From positions 1 through 7,913 of the forward strand of contig JAFGRS010000342.1 in NCBI GenBank assembly GCA_016935045.1: a stretch of 7,913 bases of DNA, read 5' to 3'. Under the pieces are notes generated by a model. It saw nothing but the letters and a program-made list of their open reading frames with translations. It was not told where the DNA came from and made no database searches. Position numbers and translations under genes: made by a program. How positions within the stretch are numbered: position 1 is the stretch's first letter; each line of letters begins with the position of its first letter. Shown here one piece after another: positions 1-5,756 of the stretch. Source of the DNA: Lentisphaeria bacterium (lineage in GTDB: Bacteria > Verrucomicrobiota > Lentisphaeria > Oligosphaerales > JAFGRS01).

Positions 1-5
1 GGACT

Positions 6-16
6 GGGGGGGGGGG
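6..16. repeat. 11-base G homopolymer
   Basis: An uninterrupted run of eleven G, followed by GGC repeats up to about base 26, lies downstream of the oxidoreductase stop codon. Bases 1-63 show no coding signal otherwise. The run could form a G-rich structure, or its length could be a sequencing or assembly artefact at a contig edge. Confidence 0.8.
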
Positions 17-63
17 CGGCGGCGGTGGGCAGGTGCGCGAACCGCGCCCTCGAGGCACCGGGG

Positions 64-969
64 TCAACCGTTCTGGAGTGCCGCCAGGTCGATCCAGGCA
101 CCGTTCTGTTGGCGGCTCTCGATTCCGGCCCGGATGAACGCCACGATCTCGACCGTGATTGCCGGATCGATGGGCGGCTGCCCGCTCCGGAACATGCCCA
201 CCATTGCCCTGAGCAGTTCCCGGTAGATGAACGTCGTCGAGATCCCGGACTGCCGGACCGATTTCGCACCCCAGACGGCAAAACCGTAGGAGTGGGCTCC
301 CGCCCGGGTCCCGCGCATCACGCCGATGCGGCCGTCGTTCCACATGCCGGTCACGACCTCGCCCCCTTCGCTGTAGGCGCAGCAGACCCTGCTGCACCCT
401 CCACCCATCAGGGTATAGAGGATCTCGACCCCGTGGATCCCGTAGTTGAACAGTCCCGGGTTGACGGGATGCTCCGCGGCCGGGGAGTAGGTATTCGCGC
501 CCATGACCGGACCGACCTCGGGGTCCTGGATCACGGTCTGGACCTCGGGGCAGAAGCGCAGCGACGAGGCGGAGAACACGGGCACGCCCCTGCCGCGGGC
601 AAGGCGGACGATTTCCCGTGCGTTGGCCAGGCTCACCTCGAACGGCTTGTCGATGTAACAGGGGATTCCCGCCTCGATGAAGGGCCGGGCCCGTTCCAGG
701 TGCACGCCGCCCTCGTTGGACTCGATGCACACCGCGTCGATGTGCCCGATCAGGTCCTCCGGACGCGTCACCAGCTCGACCCCCAGCCCGCGCAGCTGTT
801 CCGTGTACTCCGGCACCCGCTCCGGGGAATGCCGGGAGGTCCCCGGACAACCCGCCACCACGCGCGCCCCCTCGACCCATTGGTCCTCGGCGATGCCCAC
901 GTGATTCAGCCGCTTCGTGAACTGCACTACGTGCGATGTGTCGAAATCGACAATGCCTACGCGGATCAT
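64..969 (-). CDS. Gfo/Idh/MocA-family oxidoreductase (NAD(P)-dependent, sugar-type)
   Basis: A 301-residue protein likely to be a cytoplasmic NAD(P)-dependent dehydrogenase acting on a sugar, inositol or related polyol; the substrate cannot be read from the sequence. The N-terminal Rossmann half starts MIRVGIVDFDTSH (residues 1-13), continues to DAVCIES (78-84) and the nucleotide-fold signature DKPF (107-110), which stands where most members have EKP. The C-terminal half contains NYGIHGVEIL (175-184), the family's usual histidine-bearing segment with H179, and ends with the helix IVAFIRAGIESRQQ. The start at 969 is chosen because AAGGAG lies 6 bases upstream and the protein then begins directly with the first Rossmann strand; an upstream ATG at 1056 would add 29 residues that do not look like part of the fold. 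Length is slightly below the common 330-400 residues. The first glycine loop is not a classical GxGxxG. Family call firm, function open. Confidence 0.9.
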   Translation of the reverse strand: MIRVGIVDFDTSHVVQFTKRLNHVGIAEDQWVEGARVVAGCPGTSRHSPERVPEYTEQLRGLGVELVTRPEDLIGHIDAVCIESNEGGVHLERARPFIEAGIPCYIDKPFEVSLANAREIVRLARGRGVPVFSASSLRFCPEVQTVIQDPEVGPVMGANTYSPAAEHPVNPGLFNYGIHGVEILYTLMGGGCSRVCCAYSEGGEVVTGMWNDGRIGVMRGTRAGAHSYGFAVWGAKSVRQSGISTTFIYRELLRAMVGMFRSGQPPIDPAITVEIVAFIRAGIESRQQNGAWIDLAALQNG

Positions 970-975
970 GATGCG

Positions 976-981
976 CTCCTT
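976..981 (-). promoter_or_regulatory. Shine-Dalgarno site fixing the oxidoreductase start
   Basis: On the minus strand AAGGAG is followed by 6 bases and then ATG at 969-967. This strong site decides between ATG 969 and the in-frame ATG at 1056. Confidence 0.75.
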
Positions 982-1004
982 CGCTGCCTGCAACGCCACC
1001 CGGG

Positions 1005-1032
1005 AACATACCCCACCAGGCACAGTGCTCAA
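1005..1032 (-). promoter_or_regulatory. Candidate sigma70-type promoter of the oxidoreductase gene
   Basis: Reading the minus strand, TTGAGC (1032-1027) and TATGTT (1010-1005) are separated by 16 bases; each matches the consensus hexamer at four of six positions. Transcription would start near base 998, leaving a leader of about 30 bases with the AAGGAG site inside it. The position is right but the match is moderate and the DNA is GC-rich, so this is a candidate only. Confidence 0.3.
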
Positions 1033-1054
1033 GGACGGCGCCATGCGTCGTGTC

Positions 1055-1107
1055 ATGCCTCAGTGAAAACAGGTGAGCCGGTTCCCAAGTCTCACCTGTT
1101 TTCACTG
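1055..1107. repeat. Palindromic repeat, copy 1 (17-bp perfect inverted repeat)
   Basis: CAGTGAAAACAGGTGAG (1061-1077) is perfectly inverted at 1091-1107 around a 13-base spacer. The 34 bases at 1074-1107 match 3315-3348 in the same orientation at 29 of 34 positions. The 19 bases at 1055-1073 are an exact reverse complement of 3336-3354. The element lies about 85 bases upstream of the oxidoreductase start, just outside its candidate promoter, and 142 bases before the LVIVD remnant. It behaves like a dispersed intergenic repeat; a role as a protein-binding site is also possible. Confidence 0.85.
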
Positions 1108-1249
1108 CCGGGTCCACCCGTTCGATGTCTCTCCTTGCGCGGGGTCTTGCCAGAGGGGATATTCCGCTGCAGTTCGGTTCTGTACCGGGCCGGGATTGCC
1201 GGAGCATGGCATTTCGGTGCGGCATGGCCCGGGACACGGAGGGGCCACA

Positions 1250-1647
1250 GTGAGAAGCGCCATCCCCAACGCACGGCTGCTGGCGGTGCTTTCGTTGCTC
1301 GGAGGGACCCACTGCATGGCGGCCCGTGAGAATCCACACCCCGGCCATGATCCGGAGCGCTACGGGCAGCGTCTCCCCTATCGCAGGATCGAGGAGATGG
1401 GCCCCTGCACGGCCGTGGCGGTCCAGGGGACGCGCCTCTTTGCCATTGGCCAGGGCAGGCTCCAGGTGCTGGACATCCGGTATCCCGGGACGCCCTCGTT
1501 GCTGGGTACGCTGGATGGCCTGGGTACGACGCGACGGGCCGCGAACCCGTCCTCAGCGGCCATCCGGGGGCCTGTGCCTTCTGGCGGGGGCGTGTCGTCA
1601 TCCCCGCCGCCTACCAGGGTCTGCTGCTCGAGCGGCGCGGGGAGTGA
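1250..1647 (+). pseudogene. Remnant of a secreted LVIVD-repeat (beta-propeller) protein
   Basis: A GTG at 1250 preceded by GGAGGGG (1238-1244) opens a frame that starts with a signal peptide (basic MRSAIPNAR, then hydrophobic LLAVLSLLGG, probable cleavage near CMA-AR). It continues into one recognisable LVIVD blade, with GTRLFAIGQGRLQVLDIR and then PGTPSLLGTLDGLG. LVIVD proteins are exported beta-propellers of unknown biochemical role. From about 1523-1545 family-like sequence moves to another frame: YDATGREPVL, then FWRGRVVIPAAYQGLLLERR, ending at TGA 1645-1647. Only about 130 codons remain where such proteins usually have several hundred residues, so an internal deletion plus a frame shift is more likely than a single sequencing slip. 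A 9-base direct repeat CTGGGTACG (1502-1510 and 1520-1528) sits next to the break. The UroD-like gene follows 69 bases later. Confidence 0.65.
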
Positions 1648-1702
1648 CGCCGGCGGGCAGGGGGGTGTTCGGCGCCCGGGCGTGTTTGGCGGCCGCGGCG
1701 AC

Positions 1703-1707
1703 AGGAG
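1703..1707 (+). promoter_or_regulatory. Shine-Dalgarno site supporting the GTG start of the UroD-like gene
   Basis: AGGAG lies 9 bases before GTG 1717. The same frame is closed upstream by TGA 1645-1647 and has no other start codon between, so this GTG is the first possible start. Confidence 0.6.
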
Positions 1708-1716
1708 CGTTGCCGG

Positions 1717-2979
1717 GTGACCTTTCTACCTCCAGCGGACGTTGTGGTCGTGCGGGACCTGGCACGCCGGGTAGCCGACATCGCCGCGCACCCGGTGCAG
1801 CGGCAGCGGCAGCGTCTCTGGGAGGGGCTCAACCGCCTCGAACGCGTGCGCCCCACCGTGCACATCCAGGCCCTCGCCCCGAACATCTGGGAGGAACTCA
1901 TCCCCGGCGGCACGCTGCGGACGACGGACCCGGCGGCCCGGGCGCAGGAAATGGAGCTGCGCAAGAGGATCTACGCCTGGGAGCACTTCCGCGACGACCG
2001 CGTCATCGACGCTGTCGTGGTCTGTGCCGTCGCCATCCGGGGCGACCTCCAGTGGACGGGTTTCGGCCTGCCCACGATGGTGGAGCGCAGCGGGGTGCGT
2101 TCGGGGGCGCACGCCTTCCGCCCGGTGATCGTCGAGGAGCGGGACATCGAGAAGATCCGCACCAAAGCGGAGATCTCCGTGGACTGGGGGGACACCGAGG
2201 CGCGCCATCAGCGGCTGTGCGAGCTGTACGACGGCATCCTGCGGGTCGAGAAGCGGGGGCGGGATTTCTTCTGGATGCCGATCATGGACCTGTTCATCGA
2301 GCGGCGCGGGATCGAGCAGACCTTCGTGGACATGCTGGAACGGCCCGCTTGGGTACACGCCGCCCTCGACCGCATCACCACGGGGTACGAGAACAACCTG
2401 ACCCGGCTCGAAGAACTCGGTCTGCTGTCGCCCGGACATCGCAACACGAGCCTTGGGTCCGGCGGGTATGCCTGGACGGAGGAACTGCCCCGGGCGGACT
2501 TCGACGGCAGCCACACCCGCCTCCGCGATCTCTGGGCGCGCTGCGCCACGCAGATTTTCACCGAGGGGATCTCCCCCGGGATGCACGAGGAATTCGCGCT
2601 TCGCTACGAGAGGCGTCTGCTGGAGCGTTTCGGTCTGAGTGCCTACGGCTGCTGCGAGCCTCTGGACCGGAAGATGCACGTGGTGCGGAGCATCCGGAAC
2701 TTGCGCCGGGTCTCGATGAGTCCCTGGGTCGACGTGGCCCGGGCCGCCGAGGCGGTCGGCCGGGACTACGTCTACACCATGAAGCCCAACCCCGCCATCG
2801 TGTCCATGGAACGCTGGCACCCCGAGCTGGCGCGCCGCGAACTCGAAGACGCCTTCCGCAAGACCCGTCACAGTGTGCTCGAAGTCAACCTCCAGGACCT
2901 GCACACCGTGCGCAACGAACCCCGCCGCCTCGACGAATGGTCCGCCATCGCCCTCGATCTGGCCGAGACATACGCCTGA
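1717..2979 (+). CDS. Uroporphyrinogen decarboxylase-like (URO-D superfamily) protein
   Basis: A 420-residue cytoplasmic protein of the URO-D superfamily TIM-barrel type, which includes heme-pathway decarboxylase (HemE) and corrinoid methyltransferases (MtaA/CmuA). It belongs to a stand-alone branch common in Planctomycetota- and Verrucomicrobiota-like genomes whose reaction is not known to me. Visible landmarks are an N-terminal helix RDLARRVADIAAHP (13-26), MDLFIERRGIE (190-200), GCCEPLDRKM (311-320, two adjacent cysteines), the strand VSMSPWVDV (332-340) and MKPNPAIV (355-362), followed by a terminal helical segment with VNLQDLHTVR. The HxC zinc-ligand motif of MtaA-type methyltransferases is not seen, and the sequence does not look like HemE, so neither heme synthesis nor methanol metabolism should be inferred. 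The gene follows the LVIVD remnant by 69 bases and may once have shared its transcript. It appears complete. Confidence 0.88.
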   Translation: MTFLPPADVVVVRDLARRVADIAAHPVQRQRQRLWEGLNRLERVRPTVHIQALAPNIWEELIPGGTLRTTDPAARAQEMELRKRIYAWEHFRDDRVIDAVVVCAVAIRGDLQWTGFGLPTMVERSGVRSGAHAFRPVIVEERDIEKIRTKAEISVDWGDTEARHQRLCELYDGILRVEKRGRDFFWMPIMDLFIERRGIEQTFVDMLERPAWVHAALDRITTGYENNLTRLEELGLLSPGHRNTSLGSGGYAWTEELPRADFDGSHTRLRDLWARCATQIFTEGISPGMHEEFALRYERRLLERFGLSAYGCCEPLDRKMHVVRSIRNLRRVSMSPWVDVARAAEAVGRDYVYTMKPNPAIVSMERWHPELARRELEDAFRKTRHSVLEVNLQDLHTVRNEPRRLDEWSAIALDLAETYA

Positions 2980-3033
2980 CCGCGCCCGCGTCGCCGATCC
3001 AGTCCTGCCAATCGTCTCGAGATAGGCTGGAGC

Positions 3034-3097
3034 GCCCGCGTCCCTGCGGGCACGATTCGCGCCCGGGTCCCCGCCGCCACTGTCCTTGCGGCAGTGG
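3034..3097. repeat. Pair of REP-like GC-rich hairpins
   Basis: Two small hairpins follow the UroD-like gene. The first is GCCCGC (3034-3039) with GCGGGC (3046-3051) and a 6-base loop. The second is CCACTG (3077-3082) with CAGTGG (3092-3097) and a 9-base loop. Their loop regions are alike (GTCCCTGCGG and GTCCTTGCGG), and each is followed by an ACGAT motif. This suggests two diverged copies of one repetitive extragenic palindrome, which could also help end transcription. Confidence 0.5.
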
Positions 3098-3108
3098 GGC
3101 GACGATCC

Positions 3109-3149
3109 GGGAGAAGGGGGGAAGAGCGGCGGCGCGCCCCCCTTTTTCC
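3109..3149 (+). terminator. Probable Rho-independent terminator after the UroD-like gene
   Basis: Six G (3116-3121) pair with six C (3137-3142) around a 15-base loop. The pairing extends through AA/TT and further, partly G-U, pairs to 3109 and 3149, giving about 13 pairs. A run of five T (3143-3147) follows the GC core. It lies 130 bases beyond the UroD-like stop codon, and the T run is partly inside the stem, so efficiency is uncertain. Confidence 0.5.
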
Positions 3150-3238
3150 CCTCATCGGCGCTCCACCGGGACCAGCCCGGCGGCGGCGTCACGAGCGCTG
3201 CTGCCGATCTTGAAACAGCCCTGCACCGCGGGTAGAAC

Positions 3239-3321
3239 CGGCTCAGCAGGAGCTTCGCCCTCCAGGGGATGGGGCGCCGCGCAGTCGGCTCGGACTGGAG
3301 GGCGAAGCTCCTGCTGAGCCG
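3239..3321. repeat. Perfect 27-bp inverted repeat
   Basis: Bases 3239-3265 are perfectly reverse-complementary to 3295-3321 around a 29-base spacer, so the region could fold into a long cruciform or RNA hairpin. Translated, the arms read GSAGASPS on one strand and GEAPAEP on the other, peptides I associate with spurious open frames over intergenic repeats in planctomycete and verrucomicrobial genomes. No T run follows, so it is not a standard terminator. The right arm runs directly into the repeat unit shared with 1074-1107. Confidence 0.85.
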
Positions 3322-3354
3322 ATTCCCGAGTCCTTCCTGTTTTCACTGAGGCAT
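3315..3354 (+). repeat. Palindromic repeat family, copy 2
   Basis: Bases 3315-3348 match 1074-1107 at 29 of 34 positions in the same orientation. CCTGTTTTCACTGAGGCAT (3336-3354) is the exact reverse complement of 1055-1073. In copy 1 the neighbouring sequence is an inverted copy of the unit itself, whereas here it is the 27-bp inverted repeat, so the unit appears as a module in two different palindromic contexts. Confidence 0.8.
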
Positions 3355-3371
3355 TGCCACCGCGGGTCCGG

Positions 3372-3400
3372 TTGACCGGCCCTGCGGAAGACCGTAGAGT
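3372..3400 (+). promoter_or_regulatory. Candidate sigma70-type promoter of the ABC/DUF1854 operon
   Basis: TTGACC (3372-3377, five of six consensus) and TAGAGT (3395-3400, four of six) are spaced by exactly 17 bases. Transcription would start near 3407, giving a leader of roughly 115 bases before the ATG at 3523. The -35 box is inside a small inverted repeat CCGGT-TG-ACCGG (3368-3379), which could be a repressor site or chance in GC-rich DNA. Confidence 0.5.
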
Positions 3401-3509
3401 ATTCCGAGGTTTCCCCGACGTGGCCCCGTGGGACGTGACCGCGCGTGGGGCAGTCCCTGCTGCTTCGGGGCTGGAGCGGTGACCCGGTTTCCAGCGTTGC
3501 GCGGTGCCG

Positions 3510-3514
3510 GGAGG
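3510..3514 (+). promoter_or_regulatory. Shine-Dalgarno site fixing the ABC transporter start
   Basis: GGAGG, within GGGAGGTGGG, lies 8 bases before ATG 3523. It favours this start over the in-frame GTG at 3445, which has no comparable site and would add 26 residues of weak coding character. Confidence 0.65.
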
Positions 3515-3522
3515 TGGGCGCG

Positions 3523-5751
3523 ATGGCGTGTCGTTCCGAATTCTGTTGCGTGGGCAGCTTTCCCGACTCGGTAGCGGCCGCGGCGGCTGAGGCGGGGTTC
3601 ACGGAGTTCTCCGGCGCCCTGGCGGCATGTGCGGATCTGCAGTTCGACGGCACGCCGGGGGTGTCGTGGCTGGTGCTGGCGCAGGGGCGCCTGGCGGTTT
3701 TCCGGCCCGGTGTGTCCACGCCATGTTGGGGTCCGATGGAGCTGACCAAGGTCAGCAAGGTACGTTGTTTCCAGGCGGTGGGGAGCGCCTTTCTGCAGGT
3801 GATGGTGGACGGTCTCTACGTGATGGTGGTGCGCTACAGCAACGCCCGCCGGGAGCTGTTTGGCCGTGTGCGCATCCAGATGGAACGGATGCTGGCGGGG
3901 GAGGAGGTCCAGGCGGAGTGGGTGTTGCGTCCGAGCGACTGGGTCTGCGGCGCCTGCGGGCTGCCATTGCCGGGGAAGGGCGCCAGTTGCCCCCGCTGCA
4001 GCCGCCGTCACGGCATCCTCCTGCGTTCCCTGGGGCTGATGCGGCCCTATACGCGCTACATCGCGGGCCTCTTCACCATGATGGTCATCGGCGTCTGCCT
4101 GGACTTGGTGCCCGCGCAGCTCACCCGGTTGCTGGTGGACAAGGTCTTGCTGCCGAGGGAGCATCTGGACTGGCTGCCGCTGATCCTGCTGGGTCTGGTG
4201 GGCACTTCCGGAAGCCGTTGCGTGCTCAACATTTTCATCGGTCGGCTGTCGAGTCTGGTGGGGACGCAGGTGACGCGGGAACTGCGGCAACGGCTGCAGG
4301 CGAAGCTGGTGTCGTTGAGCGTGGACTACTACAACCGACACAGCGTGGGGTCCCTGATGAGCCGGGTGCTCTACGACGTGGATTTCTTCCATGGTTTCGT
4401 GGCCCAGGTCGCCCAGGGGTTCCTGCTGAACATCATGCTGGTGGCGGGGGTGGGGGCCATGCTGTTCCTTATGAACTGGCGTCTGGCGCTCCTCGTGCTG
4501 CTGCCCATCCCCTTCGTGATCATGGGCACCATGTTCTTCTGGAAGCGCATCTACCCACGCTATTACCGGGTCTGGGACAGCCAGTCGAAGATGGCCCAGC
4601 TTCTCTCGGGGCTGCTGTCCGGCGTGCGCCTGGTGAAGGCGTTCGGGCAGGAGCAGCGGGAGGCCGAACGCTTCGGCGAAAACGCCGGCTACATGCAGAC
4701 GGCACGGTGGCGTCTGGACGCCGGAACAGCCACCTTCAACCCGCTGATGGGGTTCGTCTTCGGTCTCGGCGGTCTGATTGTGTGGCTGGCCGGTGGGCGG
4801 CTGGTGGTGGGGGACCGCATCAGCCTGGGCACGTTGATGGCGTTCTTCGGCTACCTGGGGATGTTCTACGCCCCCATCTCTGCCCTGAGCATGTTCTCAA
4901 ACTGGGTCACCGGCTTCATGTCCGCGGCGCAGCGGACCTTCGAGATTCTCGATTCGACGGCCACGCTGCCGGTTTCGCCGAACCCGGTGCGCATGCCCAC
5001 GACGCAGGGCACCATCGAGTTCCGGGACGTGGTTTTTGGCTACGATCCGTACACTCCGGTACTCAAGGGGGTCAGTTTCCGCGTCGAGGCCGGTCAGTTC
5101 ATCGGTATCGTCGGGAAGAGCGGCTCGGGCAAGACCTCGATCGTGAACCTAATCTGCCGGTTCTACGACGTGCAGGGCGGCCAGGTCCTGCTGGACGGCG
5201 TGGACGTGCGTGACTACGCCCCGGAGGACCTGCACCGCAGCATCGGCCTGGTGCTGCAGGACCCGTTCCTCTTCCGCGGCACCATCGCCGACAACGTGGC
5301 CTACGGCAGGCCCGCCGCCGAGGCCCTCGAGATCATGGACGCGGCCCGGGCTGCCAACGCCCACGACTTCATCGCCCGGCGCGCCTCGGCCTACGATACC
5401 AAGCTGGGGGAGAACGGGGCCGGGCTCTCGGGCGGCGAACGCCAGCGCATCAGCATTGCCCGGGCGTTGCTCTGCGACCCGAGGATCCTGATTCTCGACG
5501 AGGCGACGAGTTCGGTGGACACGGAGAGCGAGCAGGAGATCCAGCGGGCCCTGGCCCAACTCTGCCGCGGCCGTACGACGCTGGCTGTGGCGCACCGCCT
5601 GTCGACCCTGAAAAACGCGGACCGGATTCTGGTGGTGGACGAGGGACGCATCGCGGAGTGTGGCACCCACGACGAGCTGTTGGCGCTGGAGAACGGCATC
5701 TACCGCAACCTGGTTCGCATCCAGACCGAACTGACTCGCCTGGAGGTGTGA
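3523..5751 (+). CDS. ABC exporter, permease-ATPase fusion with N-terminal soluble domain and zinc ribbon (DUF1854-associated)
   Basis: A 742-residue inner-membrane half-transporter that should work as a homodimer and export an unidentified substrate using ATP. In order: a soluble N-terminal region (about 1-130) with alternating strands and a closing helix (SWLVLAQGRLAVF; VVRYSNARRELFGRV), resembling a bacterial PH-like domain; a four-cysteine zinc ribbon, C142-x2-C145 and C156-x2-C159; a six-helix membrane domain (about 173-465); and a complete ATPase domain. The ATPase shows Walker A GKSGSGKTS (531-539), Q-loop Q579, signature LSGGERQ (635-641), Walker B ending D659-E660, and switch H691. 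All catalytic residues are present. Typical exporters of this type are about 580-620 residues; the extra length is the N-terminal module. The DUF1854 gene starts 5 bases after the stop, so the two are cotranscribed. Related pairs have been linked by neighbourhood to cyanophycin metabolism; that link is unproven here. Confidence 0.93.
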   Translation: MACRSEFCCVGSFPDSVAAAAAEAGFTEFSGALAACADLQFDGTPGVSWLVLAQGRLAVFRPGVSTPCWGPMELTKVSKVRCFQAVGSAFLQVMVDGLYVMVVRYSNARRELFGRVRIQMERMLAGEEVQAEWVLRPSDWVCGACGLPLPGKGASCPRCSRRHGILLRSLGLMRPYTRYIAGLFTMMVIGVCLDLVPAQLTRLLVDKVLLPREHLDWLPLILLGLVGTSGSRCVLNIFIGRLSSLVGTQVTRELRQRLQAKLVSLSVDYYNRHSVGSLMSRVLYDVDFFHGFVAQVAQGFLLNIMLVAGVGAMLFLMNWRLALLVLLPIPFVIMGTMFFWKRIYPRYYRVWDSQSKMAQLLSGLLSGVRLVKAFGQEQREAERFGENAGYMQTARWRLDAGTATFNPLMGFVFGLGGLIVWLAGGRLVVGDRISLGTLMAFFGYLGMFYAPISALSMFSNWVTGFMSAAQRTFEILDSTATLPVSPNPVRMPTTQGTIEFRDVVFGYDPYTPVLKGVSFRVEAGQFIGIVGKSGSGKTSIVNLICRFYDVQGGQVLLDGVDVRDYAPEDLHRSIGLVLQDPFLFRGTIADNVAYGRPAAEALEIMDAARAANAHDFIARRASAYDTKLGENGAGLSGGERQRISIARALLCDPRILILDEATSSVDTESEQEIQRALAQLCRGRTTLAVAHRLSTLKNADRILVVDEGRIAECGTHDELLALENGIYRNLVRIQTELTRLEV

Positions 5752-5756
5752 CGACC

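Noticed and set aside
25..1329. Plus-strand open frame opposite the oxidoreductase
   Set aside because: It is antisense to a well-supported gene with a ribosome site and promoter, and its translation is compositionally biased.
1726..3192. A long minus-strand open frame opposite the UroD-like gene
   Set aside because: It mirrors the real gene, extends through the repeat region, and shows no recognisable domain or ribosome site.
1326..3317. A long open frame on the plus strand overlapping the LVIVD remnant and the UroD-like gene
   Set aside because: Its translation is arginine-, proline- and alanine-rich low-complexity sequence typical of a shadow frame in GC-rich DNA, and the overlapping frame encodes a clear family protein.
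1055..3354. A complete insertion sequence or transposon bounded by the inverted 19-mers
   Set aside because: No transposase or recombinase lies inside and I see no target-site duplication, so only a repeat pair is claimed.
3343..4392. Minus-strand open frame opposite the start of the ABC exporter
   Set aside because: It is rich in histidine and glutamine from antisense leucine and valine codons of the exporter and has no family features.
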